The notes: generated by a model not told the origin, from the letters alone. A stretch of 64,000 nucleotides of DNA from Hsuehochloa calcarea (GCA_036346395.1 CM070613.1:26840818-26904817); one strand, 5' to 3'; counted from the stretch's first letter, positions 36,449 to 47,860 are shown. Program-made: numbers and translations.

Positions 36449-37420
36449 TGTATATCATTTACTATGTTATAGGACAAGGACACTTCCAGCTACTAGCACT
36501 AAAATTAGGCAATTCAAAAGACAGGTAACTCAAATCAACCAAAGCACAATTGGAAAAAAAAACGAACATAAATTTAAATTATGCAGTGAAGTCTCGAAGA
36601 TCAGGTTGGTTGAATAGTAGAGCAATATTGGGCTGAGAACATAAGGTGGATAGGTAAAGGTACTCACAGTTTTGAGTGATCACAAACCCTTTGTCGGCAT
36701 CCAAAAACAACCGGTAACTCAAACCAACCAAACACAATTAAAAATATATATATATATATTCAACATAGTTTAAAATTTGCAGCATAGCTTTTAGGCGCAA
36801 CTCAAATTGGTTGAGTAGAACAATATTAAGCTGAGAAACTAAGGTAGATAAGTTTGCTGCTAGCTCTGTGTATCTGTTACAACATTTTTCCTTTCCAGTG
36901 ACCTACAATCACTATTGTAAAGATAAAAACTTCAGCTTCAACAACCAAAATTCAGCAGCAGCAGTGTTGTATACAGCAACAGAGGCTACTAGCACATTCA
37001 CTAGATCAAACAAAGCAAAGACATGATACAGTTCTTTTGCATGCTCTTGTATCAGCAGCAGTAACCAAGTAACACCACATTCTGAAGCTACTTATCATTC
37101 ACAAGTAGGCTGACACTATTCACAAGTACTTGGAGGGATCAATTGCATTGAAACTAATGGAAGTTTTAGTTTCTAGCTAACACACACTACACAATTACTA
37201 ATAATGGACTATCACAGCATCCTGGAAGATAGATTAATCACAGTTGGCGCCTTGCAACCGCCTCAGTACGCCTTCAATTAGAAATGAATCAACACTAGAA
37301 CACAACTGAGGAATTTATCACTTACTAGATGATTAGCAGTTGGTACATTACAACGGCAGGTATAACAAAAGAACCAGCGCAAACGCACACAGGGACATAA
37401 TGACTTTATAAATCATACGA

Positions 37421-37668
37421 TTAGTATATCTGAGCGATGACTAAAGCATGATCAATCAAACACATAATGAGTAGTTGTTCATTCTCAAAATCAAGACACA
37501 GCCACATCATAGATATGGATAGATCCTCATAAGGTTCCAAAACTCGCATCGACACATTTTGATTGGATAAAGCAGCAGTTTTCAAGTAGCAAAAGCTCCT
37601 AACAGAAGCGGTGATATTAAAAAAACTAGATTGGGAGAGGCAGTACGACCAGCAGCAGATCCCCGAGC
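37421..37668 (-). other. Probable 3' UTR of RPL26
   Basis: AT-richer sequence downstream of the stop codon with no other coding frame in phase. The exact poly(A) site cannot be read. Confidence 0.4.
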
Positions 37669-38133
37669 CTAATCGATCTCCTGGAGCGAGGCGCCGGTGG
37701 AGGAGGCGGCGGCGGCGACGTCGTCGGCCGTGAACTTCCCCTTGGCCTTGTCGGCGGCGCGGCCGCTGGCCTTGCGGTCGAGGAGGGCCTTCCGGTCCTT
37801 GTCCAGCTTGAGCTTGGTGACGATGACCTTTGAGGGGTGGATGCCGACGTTGACGGTGGAGCCGTTCACCTTCTCCCTGGTGATCCGCTCGACGTGGATG
37901 ACCCAGCGGCGGCGGTAGACCTGCACGACCTTGCCCTCGCGGCCCTTGTAGGACCCGCGCACCACCTGGACCTCGTCGTCCTTGCGGATCGGGACGGAGC
38001 GCACGTTGTACTTGTGGCGGAGCTCCGACGACAGCGCCGCGGACATGAGAACGCGGCGTACGGAGGAGGGCGCCGTGAAGTGAGCCTTGCGGCACTTCCG
38101 GCGGGAGCTCGTGACGCGCGGGTTGCGCTTCAT
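37669..38133 (-). CDS. RPL26: 60S ribosomal protein L26 (uL24 family), cytosolic
   Basis: A complete intronless frame of 154 residues, start ATG at 38133 and stop TAA/TAG-side at 37669. It begins MKRNPRVTSSRRKCRKAHF, with the basic N-terminal tail and the S-S-V-R-R segment of eukaryotic L26. The KOW motif (DDEVQVVRGSYKGREGKVVQVY, about residues 51-72) contacts rRNA at the polypeptide exit region of the large subunit. Then come GIHPSKVIVTKLKLDKDRK (about 98-116) and a lower-complexity Ala/Ser tail. Plant members are usually about 146 residues, so the tail is slightly long. No frameshift or missing core residue, and GC-rich codon use as in grass housekeeping genes. Upstream are a telo-box, a TATA box and TGGGCC elements, which suggest growth-linked expression and a live gene. 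Identification is firm; paralogue number cannot be told. Confidence 0.96.
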   Translation of the reverse strand: MKRNPRVTSSRRKCRKAHFTAPSSVRRVLMSAALSSELRHKYNVRSVPIRKDDEVQVVRGSYKGREGKVVQVYRRRWVIHVERITREKVNGSTVNVGIHPSKVIVTKLKLDKDRKALLDRKASGRAADKAKGKFTADDVAAAASSTGASLQEID

Positions 38134-38177
38134 AGCGGCGGCGGCGGGGGAGACTCTCCTTCCTTACCTCGGCGGGG

Positions 38178-38193
38178 GTTAGGGTTTAGGGTG
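38178..38193 (-). promoter_or_regulatory. Telo-box in the RPL26 leader
   Basis: On the minus strand ACCCTAAACCCTAACC, containing AAACCCTAA, lies about 45-60 bp before the start codon. Telo-boxes are typical of plant ribosomal protein promoters and leaders. Confidence 0.7.
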
Positions 38194-38215
38194 GATGGAT
38201 TGTGTGGTGGGAGGG

Positions 38216-38224
38216 AATATATAG
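38216..38224 (-). promoter_or_regulatory. TATA box of RPL26
   Basis: CTATATATT on the minus strand, about 85 bp upstream of the ATG and just upstream of the telo-box. Confidence 0.65.
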
Positions 38225-38234
38225 CGGATTGTAG

Positions 38235-38341
38235 TGGGCCGGTAAACTTGGATAAGCCTAATTAATACTCTAGATAAACTCGGGCCAGGCCCGTTTAGAA
38301 CGCTACAAGATGGGCCACTATTTTCGACTATGAATGGCCCA
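38235..38341 (-). promoter_or_regulatory. Site II-like TGGGCC elements of RPL26
   Basis: GTGGGCCGG at about 38236, ATGGGCCAC at about 38310 and TGGCCCAA at about 38335 (TTGGGCCA on the minus strand). TGGGCC/TGGGCT elements paired with telo-boxes are known in plant ribosomal protein promoters and bind TCP factors. Confidence 0.6.
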
Positions 38342-38789
38342 ATATACAAGACGCCCTCTTTAATTTGCTCATTTCCTTCGTTTTGCACGGTAAGTACTAG
38401 TACCATATGCTACTCCTCTATGTACATACGTGCATGGGCACACACATACATCACATTTTTGAAATATTATTTTTGGTGCAACAGAACATCACACGGTGAT
38501 TAGCGTACATAATCGAATTCCAGTACATCAATTTAAGGGCGCACATGGCAAACAATGGCATCGTCTTGCATTTCCATGAGATCCTTAGATGTTGACCATA
38601 TCTTCTTTTTGCCCCCAAGTGAACATGATGTTTTGCTCTACCATGTCTGCCATTACTGACACGAGTAGAGTCATTCTGATCATAGCTCTGAAGGCCTGGA
38701 AGCATCCTGAAGTATGTTAGTGCACTTTCAAGATTTGAAATCATGCGAACGAAATCAGATGTTGCTGCCACTCTTATTCTGGGGTTTTC

Positions 38790-38790
<1 letters not shown>

Positions 38791-38823
<33 letters not shown>
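38791..38823. repeat. (GT)n microsatellite
   Basis: About 16 uninterrupted GT units. Any frame through it (runs of Cys-Val or Thr-His) is an artefact. Confidence 0.95.
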
Positions 38824-38824
<1 letters not shown>

Positions 38825-39048
38825 GGTGAGTGTGGAGCCATATCTGAAAGAACCAGAACGAGGAAGAGAGAAGCACAGCGCGCGCACGGCAAAAACCAAG
38901 GCCAAGGATTGCTTATATTGCCGGATGTGCTACAGGATACAACCGGCACAATCCCGGATTACAACAATCAAGTCATGCTGTTATGCAAATACCAGATAAC
39001 AATCTCTATACATGGAAGCCGAATCCCAGGAAGAGGATGGTGCTGTCG

Positions 39049-39057
39049 GGGATGGTG
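39049..39057 (+). repeat. 9-bp target duplication of the MULE (left)
   Basis: GGGATGGTG, repeated exactly at 41062-41070. Confidence 0.85.
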
Positions 39058-41061
39058 GAATTTTTTTAAAAAAAACAATCTATTTTTTTATTCGAAATTA
39101 CAAAATTGTACCTGCTGTTTTTTTAACAATAGTATACCTCATCGCCGAACCGTTGGGCATGGCGACAATAATCTGATCGCCGAATGGTTAGGCGGCGAAA
39201 TAAATCGAACAATCGTTGGGCGACATGTTATATCGCCCAACCGTGTGACTGCATCCTGTCGCCCAACGGTTCGGCAACAGGAGACTGGAGCCTAGTTTTT
39301 TATTATTTAATCCTTTTAAAAAAATATTTGAAAGTTAATCCCTCTCCGAACTGTCCTCATCGTCCTCCTGTACAGCTTCCTCTTCAGCTAAGGTCATCCG
39401 ATCATCGCTCTCCATTTGACACACTATGTACTACCTATGCTCTCCTTCATCAGCCTGTCCTGTAGGCTCACCATGCGGTGACCAATCTTTCTCTCCTGCC
39501 TCTACCGCGTCGGCCTCGTCACGAACAACATCCTTTGAACCCTTCGTAACATTGGCCTCTGGGTCCTCTTCTTCACCTACATGTTGGGGGCCCAAGCTGC
39601 TCCCACCACCCGGATGATATCCGTTGGCAGGGCCCTGTACAACTTCTTTTGGGCATGTTTGCACAAGCAGCACACACTCGTATTCACGGCGCCGACAGCC
39701 TTCTATAAAGCCCTTCCAGATAGCCGTGCCATCAGGCTTCTCAACTCCCATCTAATGTCAGTGGGAGATAGGCTCCAAAGCCCTTGTATGACAACGTTGC
39801 ACACCCCAGGGTCCAAGGAGAAGCTATAGGTGAGCGAGTATATCACATCTGTGATTCGTGCATTCTCGCCGTCCAGGTGTACCAGAGTGGCTTGTGGAAA
39901 ACTGTTCAAGTCAACACCGTATGGACCATCACGAACGGTGGCATCACCGTAATGCACTTTTAATGTAGTGGGTACAGGCATGGTGATGTTTGCTGCAAAT
40001 ATTTCCAATATTGCAACTAGTCGGATCATAGCGCACGATATGCAAATCTTGATGCACTATGATTTACATTTATACGGTCCTTCGTCTATCGTGAACAACT
40101 ACACTATAGTATGGCCAAGGCGTCATTCATTCCCTAAAGCGAGAGGCCACAATGAGCGTGCGATACACTATTCGATTCAACCTAAAAGCGAGCTATTGCA
40201 TACGGGCATTATTCGATTACGCGCTAACTTGCAATCGAAATGCTACAAGTGGTGTTCTAGTCTTCTAGAGAGCTATACCAACTACCTAAGTCAATTAGTT
40301 CATACTAATTAACATGTACTAATTAGTTCATACAAATAATGCATCCTTCTCATGCACTCGGCGGAGTACCCTACTACTTACCAACTTTCTAATTATTCAC
40401 GAATAATAGTCGGTCACACATGCACCGACACAACTACAGTATTTCTAACAAACAGCACTACTTTTCCCTCACATACTACTTTTTTCAGTTACTAAAATTT
40501 TCTACCGGTGCTACTTACATATAAATTAAGAACATTCCAATTTTCTACTTTTTCTCTAACTAAAATTTTCTATGGATGCTATTTATACTACTATTTTAAC
40601 ACTACAAACTATTTACTTACTAAAAAATACACTACAAGATAAAAAATTTACCTCACAGACGAATCTTTCATACCCTTCTTCTTCTCCTTCCCTCTTCTCC
40701 CTCTCCCTCTCATCTTCTTATTCTCCCTATTCCCTTTTCTTTCCTCTCCTCCCCCTCTCATTCTTTCTTGCATTGTGGCTCGTAGGAGGCCTGAGTCGTG
40801 CACCCTTTATATAAGCCATTCGGTTGTCCAACCGTTAGGCGACTAGAGGATTCAATCGACTAACACGATGCTTCTCGCCCATGTGATTGGCATTGCATTG
40901 ATGTTGCCGAGCGGTTGGCGATCGCATTAATGTCGCTTGACCGTTGGGCGACTGAATCCAGTCGCCCAATAGTTCAACGACAGAGGGGTAATTTTGTTGA
41001 AAAAAATAGGTATGATTTGGTAATTTCAAATAAAAATAGATTATTTATATATATAAAAATC
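39058..41061 (-). mobile_element. Mutator-like element (MULE), 2004 bp
   Basis: Long terminal inverted repeats: the left GAATTTTTTTA...CAATCTATTTTT...GAAATTAC...CGAACCGTTGGGC matches the complement of the right end, GATTTTTATA...AATCTATTTTT...GAAATTACC...GAACTATTGGGCGAC. Inverted similarity runs about 200-250 bp, with several GTTGGGCGAC-type motifs in each arm. It is bordered by perfect 9-bp duplications GGGATGGTG. TIR length and TSD size mark a Mutator-like element. The interior encodes part of a MULE-type protein only, so it is non-autonomous. Confidence 0.85.
39431..40029 (-). pseudogene. Degenerate N-terminal part of a MULE transposase-type protein
   Basis: On the minus strand 40029-39703 reads ...LKVHYGDATVRDGPYGVDLNSF...VNTV-like SLSPTDIRWELRSL, then a frameshift near 39740 leads into DGTAIWKGFIEGCRRREYECVLLV and a stop-free acidic tail to 39431. 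The VHYG...GVDLS...W-E-L...W..F...R pattern is like N-terminal regions of grass MULE transposases as I remember them. No catalytic DDE or SWIM zinc finger region remains. The match is moderate and from memory. Confidence 0.5.
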
Positions 41062-41070
41062 GGGATGGTG
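41062..41070 (+). repeat. 9-bp target duplication of the MULE (right)
   Basis: GGGATGGTG, identical to 39049-39057. Confidence 0.85.
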
Positions 41071-42112
41071 CGGGGCATACATTGTGTTGTATTCTTGAGG
41101 AATGGAGGATCTGCGGCGCGGTGGTTGGGTGCCACATGGGGGCCATTGTTGGCCTGACCTGCGCATTCCATGGGATGAAACAAGCGCATAGGCCGTGAGA
41201 GTAGGCGTCAAGCGTGGAGGAGGAGCACTCGGTCACCGTCGGTCTTGCCCTTCCTCCTCTTGTGGCGTCCTTTGCGCGGCGGAGGAGGTGTTGTCGCCGC
41301 GATCGTCACGACACAAAGAGTTGGCGCAAGACAAATGGGAGACGCCCGGCGGTTGTGGTGCTAAGGAGGGTGGTGCCGGCGGCAATCTTGGAGTCGTTCA
41401 TATTGTGCGGCTCTGCGATGAAGAGCGAGCATGGGTGAGCGGCGAGCGGGCTTGCATGAAGAGCACGATGGCGGCATCGGAGAATCGCTCGTTGAGACCG
41501 CTGGCGTGTTGAGGGCGAGACGTCGATTGGAGATTGGATAGCCGAGCGTCGCTAAGGGAACCCGCAAGAGTCTTCTGCCGTTGGCGGTAGGAGATGATGG
41601 AGTGGTCGCCTGAAGAGTATTGTGAGCGCGCCTCAAGGTAGATGGCTCGGGCCTCTATCTTGTCGCGGAAGATTGGTTGGGCTACGTGATGATATCCAAG
41701 ATGTCATCGGAGATGGAACCATACAACCATGTGAGGACCATGAACTCGTGTTGAATCCAATCAAGGTCGTCGGGTTGAGCGTTGGTGCCGTCGACTAGTT
41801 GGTGCCATTGACGTGAGAGAGAGACGAAACTTGCTCACTATGGCGAGGAAGAAAGTGCACCACTTGGTGTAGTTGGGCGTCTTGGATCGAGAGACACATG
41901 TATATGTGCCTTGATGCTTGTGACATTGATGACTTAGGAGGAGGGATGTACTGTAGTCACTAGTGTGGAAGCCATGAGGAGCGCGATGGTGGATGTGATG
42001 TCACCAGTGGTAGGGAGTGTGTCAGCGAGTATGTGGGAACCAGTGGCTGAGTGCTGACCGGTCGGCATGACACGGAAGTAGTGGAGAAAGATCGTAGATC
42101 AATTTGATACCA

Positions 42113-42275
42113 TGAAAGAACTAGAACGAGGAAGAGAGCACATCGCACCTTTGCAAAGCCAGGGCCGAGGATCACTTATATTGCCGGATGTGCTACATGA
42201 TACAACCGGCACAATCCCAGATTACAACAACCAAATCATGTGGTTATGGAAATAAGAGATAACAATCTCTATACA
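42113..42275 (-). repeat. 5' LTR of the split TRIM-like element
   Basis: Pairs with 38845-39012; a primer site TGGTATCA in the complement directly adjoins at 42112-42105. Confidence 0.6.
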
Positions 42276-42573
42276 TGGAAAGAATATATCTCCTATACAA
42301 CTTGTACACAATATCCATTGGAGCTGAACACAACTGCTAGCTTGGTATATTGATCAGCTGTGTGATGTCGGCAGACTGGAACTGAAATATTCGTAGGCGT
42401 CAGCATCCAACAATTGAGTTGAATGCCAACCATTGCCAGTGTATCTAAACTTGTGGTTTTCGAAGTTACTGGCTTAATTCTTAATTAATCTCAATGTTAA
42501 GTAGGATTGAAGTCAGCTTGTATAGTGGCAGTGCACAAGAGAAACAAGGTTGTGAATTTACTTCAATGGCAGG

Positions 42574-43451
42574 TATAAGCGAGGAAAGTAACGCTATCTT
42601 TGATTGTCAAGAACAGAGTACATGAGTTACACATATATAGATTACAACTATCATGTAAACGCGTGCAACTATCATGTGAGCGCAGTCTGACTATCATGTG
42701 AATCGTGATCCTTTGGAAGAAAGGCGTCATGCATGTAGGAAGCTGAGGCACCATCCTGTCTAACACGCCCCCACAGTTGGAATATCGCCAAGGCGGACAT
42801 TCAGACTGGACCTAAATTCGGTGAAGACGGAAGTCTCACAGACGACGACCCGACGATGATGATCTGGCGTGATGACGACAGTAGACAGGGCGCTCGGAAG
42901 GCCGTGGAGGGAGGGTCGTGTCGACGAGCGCCCCGCGTCACGCCACGGCGTCACTAGAAGAGAGGATGCGCCAGAGAGGTTGAACCCGAGCGGTGAAGTC
43001 GAAGGCGAGGAGCGTCGGCAGTCGACGAGCGATGCAAACCGATCTATGATCGAAAAAATAGAAAATCTGATTTGAAGATGGCGGGAAAACTCTAATTGGT
43101 AGTTGATCGAATAATCGGTGACACGACTTAAACTATATATTCGCACCCGGGAGAGATCATGGAGATGATATCATCTCCCAGGGGCGGCGCGGCAGAAGCT
43201 GTGAAGGCGGCGGCTCAGGAGCGGCACTGCTCTGATACCATGTAAGCGGGGAAAGTAATGATATCTATATTGTTGAGAACAAAGTACATGAGTTATACAT
43301 ATATAGATTACATTATCATGTGAGCAGCGTGCGGCTATCATGTTAGCAGCGTACAACTATCATCGACAGCGTACAACTATCATGTGAGCGCGTGATCCTC
43401 GGAAGAAAAGACATCATGCATGTAGGAAACGAAACACCATCCTACCTTACA
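42574..43451 (-). mobile_element. TRIM retroelement, 878 bp
   Basis: Left repeat 42574-42765 and right repeat 43241-43451 share TATAAGCGAGGAAAGTAA/TGTAAGCGGGGAAAGTAA, the TACATGAGTTA...ATATATAGATTACA block, ACTATCATGTGAGCG motifs, GTCATGCATGTAGGAA and CACCATCCT...ACA. On the minus strand a 475-bp internal part starts with TGGTATCAGAGCA next to the right repeat (complement of 43240-43228), a Met-tRNA primer site, and ends at a purine tract TGTGGGGGCG beside the left repeat. Flanks GCAGG and GCGAG may be an imperfect target duplication. No coding capacity. Confidence 0.8.
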
Positions 43452-43843
43452 GCGAGTTCGACAATTTTAAAAAACTAGACAAGAACAATCTTTTTCTTTC
43501 TGAACACAAAACAAAAAAGAACATCGATAGAAAGAATCAACGTATTAATTGGCATCACTGCTGTTCGTTTCTAACCATGGATTCAAGATTGGAAGGGGCT
43601 AATCTGATGATATCCTCCGCTCGACTCCCTCATCGAAACCAAAGATCGAGCCATGCATGAAGCATTGGAGCTCATTGCCCCTTTACCTTGCCAAAATAAT
43701 GGACGCGAGGCATCTCGGAGGTGGTAGGCGGTGGAGGTGGCGCTACAGCGAGCGGCGACGGCAGCGCACCCGGCAACGAGGCCAAAGTGTGCGGATCACA
43801 GAGGCCGGTGGGCATGTCACGCTAGATAGGCATCTCTGACGCG

Positions 43844-44098
43844 CAGTGGCAGAGCAAGGATTTACCCGATAAGTGTGAGAACTTAAGTAACTAATTGACT
43901 AACTGTTTTGCATCTTCATAATACGTAATTTATACTATTCTATATATTAACATACAATCTAACACTTACATATAATCACAAAATATCATTTGTGGTACTA
44001 AAATTTATTACATGTATATACACACTATATATAACATATATTTTTTAAAAAATTAGGGATACAATTATGCCCATACTCCTATACTAGCTCCGCCACTG
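43844..44098. mobile_element. MITE, 255 bp, CAGTGGC...GCCACTG ends
   Basis: Terminal inverted repeats CAGTGGCAGAGC and GCTCCGCCACTG around an AT-rich core. This end type is widespread in grass genomes and usually assigned to hAT-like MITEs. I could not find a matching 8-bp duplication. Confidence 0.6.
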
Positions 44099-44200
44099 CA
44101 AAGCGTGAAGCGGTTCTTGCGGGGCGTGGCTAAGCCGGAGGAGGTAGGAGCATCGTGGTGTTCAATGAAGGCGCATTAAGGCGCATTAATGAAGATGCAT

Positions 44201-44295
44201 TGAAAGTGAAAGCGTGCAAAGTGATTAAATGGTTTAGAGGTGAGAGCGCGTTAATCTTGGTTGTTCAATTCGGATCCAACAGTCAAGATTGGTAT

Positions 44296-44339
<44 letters not shown>

Positions 44340-45008
44340 ATGGTGGCGCTAATGTGAATACATATAGCAAATGTTTCATGTGTACATGTACCAACTCATA
44401 TTAATCTTACGGTTGAGCAGGCGTCACATGCACATGCATGATAGGCTAACATAATCGAGCGTTACATACACACGTATGGTAGGCTAACACCCCACGTTGG
44501 AATAAGAGCGGGACAAACGTTCAAATTGAAGTAGAACTCCTTGAAGATGGCCATGGAAAGACCATTGGTGAAGATGTCGACGTCTTGCAAAGGCGGTTGA
44601 TGCGTAAAGAACATGGATGTGGTCATTGAGGCGTATACGGAGGCGACCTCGAGCAGCCACGCCATTGGGCATAGTTGCACTTTGAGGTCGAGGTGATGGG
44701 GACGAGGAGCTTAACTGGAAATGCCTACCGCATAACGTGGTCTTGGTGCGGCGTCTTCACAGCCACGGCGCTAGGCAGCGATGTCAAGTGTACTGTCATG
44801 ATGGGAGGAGAAGAGATGGTGGGAGGAGGTGATCAAGATTGTAACCTATTTTAATACCATGAAAGCTCATAGAAATAATGCACTAAAGCGATTCATTGGT
44901 GTACGAGGATATATATACAATGGTGATGCTAATGTGAATACATATAACAACTCATAGTAATTTCTTGGTTGAACCAAGCGTCATATGCACATGCATGATC
45001 GGCCAACA
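44201..45008 (-). mobile_element. Probable third TRIM-like retroelement
   Basis: The right repeat 44860-45008 (TGAAAGCTC...GGCCAACA) and a longer left repeat ending at 44489 share CAATGGTG-GCTAATGTGAATACATATA, CTCATA-TAAT and CACATGCATGAT-GGC-AACA. On the minus strand TGGTATTA adjoins the right repeat, and a CCAACGTGGGG purine-rich tract adjoins the left one. The left copy is inflated by a TA/CA microsatellite (44294-44339). No target duplication found. Confidence 0.55.
44294..44339. repeat. Compound (TA)n(CA)n microsatellite
   Basis: About 13 TA units followed by about 10 CA units. Confidence 0.95.
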
Positions 45009-45681
45009 AAAGGGATACACGTGACTTGGAGGTGTTTTTCTAATAGGATCCTTGCGTTATTCTCTTCATATCCCCGGTCGATCACACGTCGTTGGATCGA
45101 CGCTGGGCGGCTCAGATAGAGGGGAATTCACGTGACCTGGAGGACTTCGCCATCTATTTGTTTGTTAAGCTGGGCCGTGCCGACCGCAGCAGTTCGGGCC
45201 CAAAAAACGGCTGTGCGATCAAAATATTCGGCCGTTCGGGGGTTCTCGGCTTCTCGCGCCAATCTCCCTCCTTTCACAGTCGAAACCGCTACCAAAAAAA
45301 CAAACACACACACACACACATGAAAAATCGTGGAGATGCGGCGCAGCTAGCCATATAGCGACCACAGGACAGCCACGTTTGTAGCCATCTCTTCAAGAAA
45401 AGAAGAAGCTGTTACGTGTGCCTGGTAGTGATCCGGATCATCTGTATGATTACAGAGATTCCTGTATAAACAGTATTCTATAAGGAGACGAAAAATGCTC
45501 TACACATTGTATCATCGGTAAGACCTTCACCGTAGCGATTTTACTGAGGAAAAAACGCGGTAGCGAGTATTGCAACGGTTGATTTGGACCTTTGTTTTTC
45601 GATTGAACGGTGGAGATTGCCCCTAATACACTGCACTGTAGATCCTCTGTATTGACTACTTCAATGCCTTCCCCCTAGTAG
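45009..45681. other. Intergenic DNA with a short (CA)n
   Basis: A (CA)n tract lies at about 45302-45319. No gene or element end that I can support. Confidence 0.4.
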
Positions 45682-46650
45682 TAAGGGTGCAAATAGAGCG
45701 GATAGCTCTCATTTGTCCGTCCGTCCGAATAAATTCGGATCTTATTCGGAGCGTGAAACCAGATATCCGGGATTTTTCTTGGATTTGGATTGGAGCGAAT
45801 CTGAAACAGTTCGAGAAGGAGCTATCGGATAATTTATCGAGATAGTATCCGTAAACACTACCCAGATATCCGGTGAACTCTAGGGCCAATAGGTTGGAGA
45901 GAGAAACCGGCCCACGACGCTTTCCAGTATTTAATTATTTTTTTTATTTTTTAGAAAATACAATAAATCCAAATAAGCTAAGAAAAATAGCAAATGAATT
46001 GGAAAAAAATTCCAGAAAATTTATCAAAATACTTATGAACATAAGGAACTTAAATAAAATACTTTTGAATTTAATAGATGTTTGGTTTATTCATATTAAA
46101 TTATTTTAATTTACAAAAATATATTTAAACTTTGTTAAATTATAGAAAATCATGGAAATTTTATAAAACCGTATTTTAAATTAAAGATTTTAAAAACTCA
46201 AAATTGGGATGCTCTGGACTTGCTACCGTTAAAATTCATGTATCCCTAACTAGTTATTACTCTTGGTATGTAGGCTTTTGCATATGTTGTATATGACTTG
46301 TTATGTAGTTGGCTAGTTACATTTTGAACATCTTTTGTACCGCTATCACTATGACTTGCTACTATTTCTTTAACTAGCCACCGTGATAGTGTGATGTAGT
46401 TAGATTTGTTTGTTAAATTGCTAATGTAGTTGTATTTTGGACATATAGTATGGTTGATTGATGTTTATATGTGCGATATATATGGTTTTGTTTTCATGCA
46501 ATATCGACTAAATATTTTGATCGTGAAACTATCCTCATCAGTATCCGTATCCGACACTGTCCGTGTCTGACTCCAATTCCAAAAAAGAAAGAAAGAAATA
46601 GGATACGAGATGAGCGATATCCGTCCGTATCCACTCCAATAACATCCCTA
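45682..46650. mobile_element. Non-autonomous hAT-like element, 969 bp
   Basis: Left end TAAGGGTGCAAATAGAGCGGATA and right end (complement) TAGGGATGTTATTGGAGTGGATA form imperfect inverted repeats. Flanking octamers CCTAGTAG (45674-45681) and CCTGGTAG (46651-46658) differ at one base, fitting the 8-bp target duplication of hAT elements. Subterminal GGATAT/ATCCG motifs abound on both sides. The AT-rich core has no transposase. Confidence 0.7.
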
Positions 46651-46946
46651 CCTGGTAGTGGCAGCCTACTAAACGAAGCAATTCGAACATACTTCCCTAA
46701 ATTACATGAGTATCTACCTAGTCTTCCTGTCCTATTCGTTTCGCTCAAATTAAGGTCAAATGCATTCTTGTATGTGAAGGAAAGATGCAGGGGATCGAGT
46801 ACTATCGAGTGCTAGTCGTGGTAGAAACTATAAGCAAACGCAACATTACTACAGAATATAAGGCCAAGTAGTAATCTGCATAGGGCGTCACTCAGTTAAT
46901 CAGAACTAAAACTAAATTTGACCACATACACTAGTAGATTTAGGAA

Positions 46947-47065
46947 CTACTTGGACAATGCCCTCCTCCTCCTCCTCCTCTTCTTCTCTGCCAGCACCTT
47001 GGAAAGCAGTGGCTTCTTGCTCTTGCTCACCTTTGAGCCGGCTCTAGAGCTAGATTCTGATGTCT
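46947..47065 (-). pseudogene. Possible C-terminal coding exon cut by an LTR
   Basis: On the minus strand one open frame reads SESSSRAGSKVSKSKK, continues PLLSKVLAEKK, a run of six Arg, then ALSK and a TAG at 46949-46947. The basic, Lys/Ser-rich tail looks like a real protein end, but the Arg run comes from a CCT repeat. It is open up to the edge of the LTR at 47066. I do not recognise the protein; no upstream exon is established. Confidence 0.3.
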
Positions 47066-47860
47066 TGTTGAGATATGATCATGTCTTGTTTTTGTTGATG
47101 ATATGCTCTAGAGGCAATCATAGAGATGATTGTATCACATCTACGTTTATGTGTTATTGAATAAGTATTATTATGTTCCTTGAATGAGTCATCAGTTATA
47201 AAGATTAACTAGTATGTAACCTGTTGATGTATCTCTTTTAACTTATATGATGTCATTCTAAATATATATCCCTGATCGGATGTCACTGATTGGAACACCA
47301 GTGATCCTATCAACCAGCACATGCATTGATTGATGACCATGTTTCACCAGTCATGGATATAGGGATACCAAATCAATAATGTGAACGCATGTTAGTGAAC
47401 ATGGTGTTGGATTGACCCACCTAGAGATACTGCTGAGATTGTTATGATTTCATGTGTCATCGGTTGGTCTCAAGCAATGATGATGTATAATCCTAAGACC
47501 GGAGATCAGCATTGTTTTCTACATGTGTAAGAGTACACTTTGGGTTGTCAAAGGCTACTCTGTACCTAGGTAGTCATAAAGGTAGCTTTTGAGTATACTA
47601 TGAAATATGTGAAGAAATATGATTGGTCGGATATGGGATTTGCTCCTCCAAATATAACAGGAGGGATGTCTCTGAGCCCCTCGATGTGGTCGAATAAAGA
47701 AAGTGCATGGTCATACCACTACTTGTCGAAGAGTTCGACCACATAAAGTTATCTGACACTCGATCGAGAAAGCATTGAACATTCCATGGATGACATAATA
47801 TCTCAACTGGAGTTCAACCAGATATCGTGAGGCAAAGGGAGAATACACGAGCTGGTCGTA

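Larger units (their letters stand above)
34644..37420. other. AT-rich intergenic DNA downstream of RPL26
   Basis: Holds a transposon-end repeat (35470-35600), a tandem duplication (35651-35818), an LTR-like fragment (35830-36030), a second short direct repeat (36293-36345 and 36402-36448) and a TA microsatellite at about 36746-36761. No gene seen. Confidence 0.5.
38845..42285 (-). mobile_element. TRIM/LARD-like retroelement, split by a MULE
   Basis: Two short direct repeats, 38845-39012 and 42113-42275, share most of their bases (TGAAAGAAC start, GAGGAAGAGAG, TTATATTGCCGGATGTGCTAC, ACAATCTCTATACA end). On the minus strand the right repeat ends ...TTCTTTCA, followed directly by TGGTATCA (42112-42105), a Met-type primer site. 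Internal DNA without the MULE is about 1.1 kb, with no gag or pol, which fits a miniature or large-derivative element. ATATC occurs at 38840-38844 and 42286-42290, a possible target duplication if the LTRs extend to ATTC ends, but then they would lack the TG start, so ends are uncertain. Confidence 0.6.

Noticed and set aside
37837..38265. 142-codon plus-strand frame over RPL26
   Set aside because: Antisense to the intact ribosomal protein gene; His/Asp/Val-rich by composition.
38714..39295. 193-codon frame through the GT microsatellite
   Set aside because: Runs through simple repeat, TRIM LTR and MULE end, so it cannot be a single real gene.
42569..43456. Perfect target duplication for the 878-bp TRIM
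   Set aside because: Flanks are GCAGG and GCGAG, not identical, so recorded only as possible.
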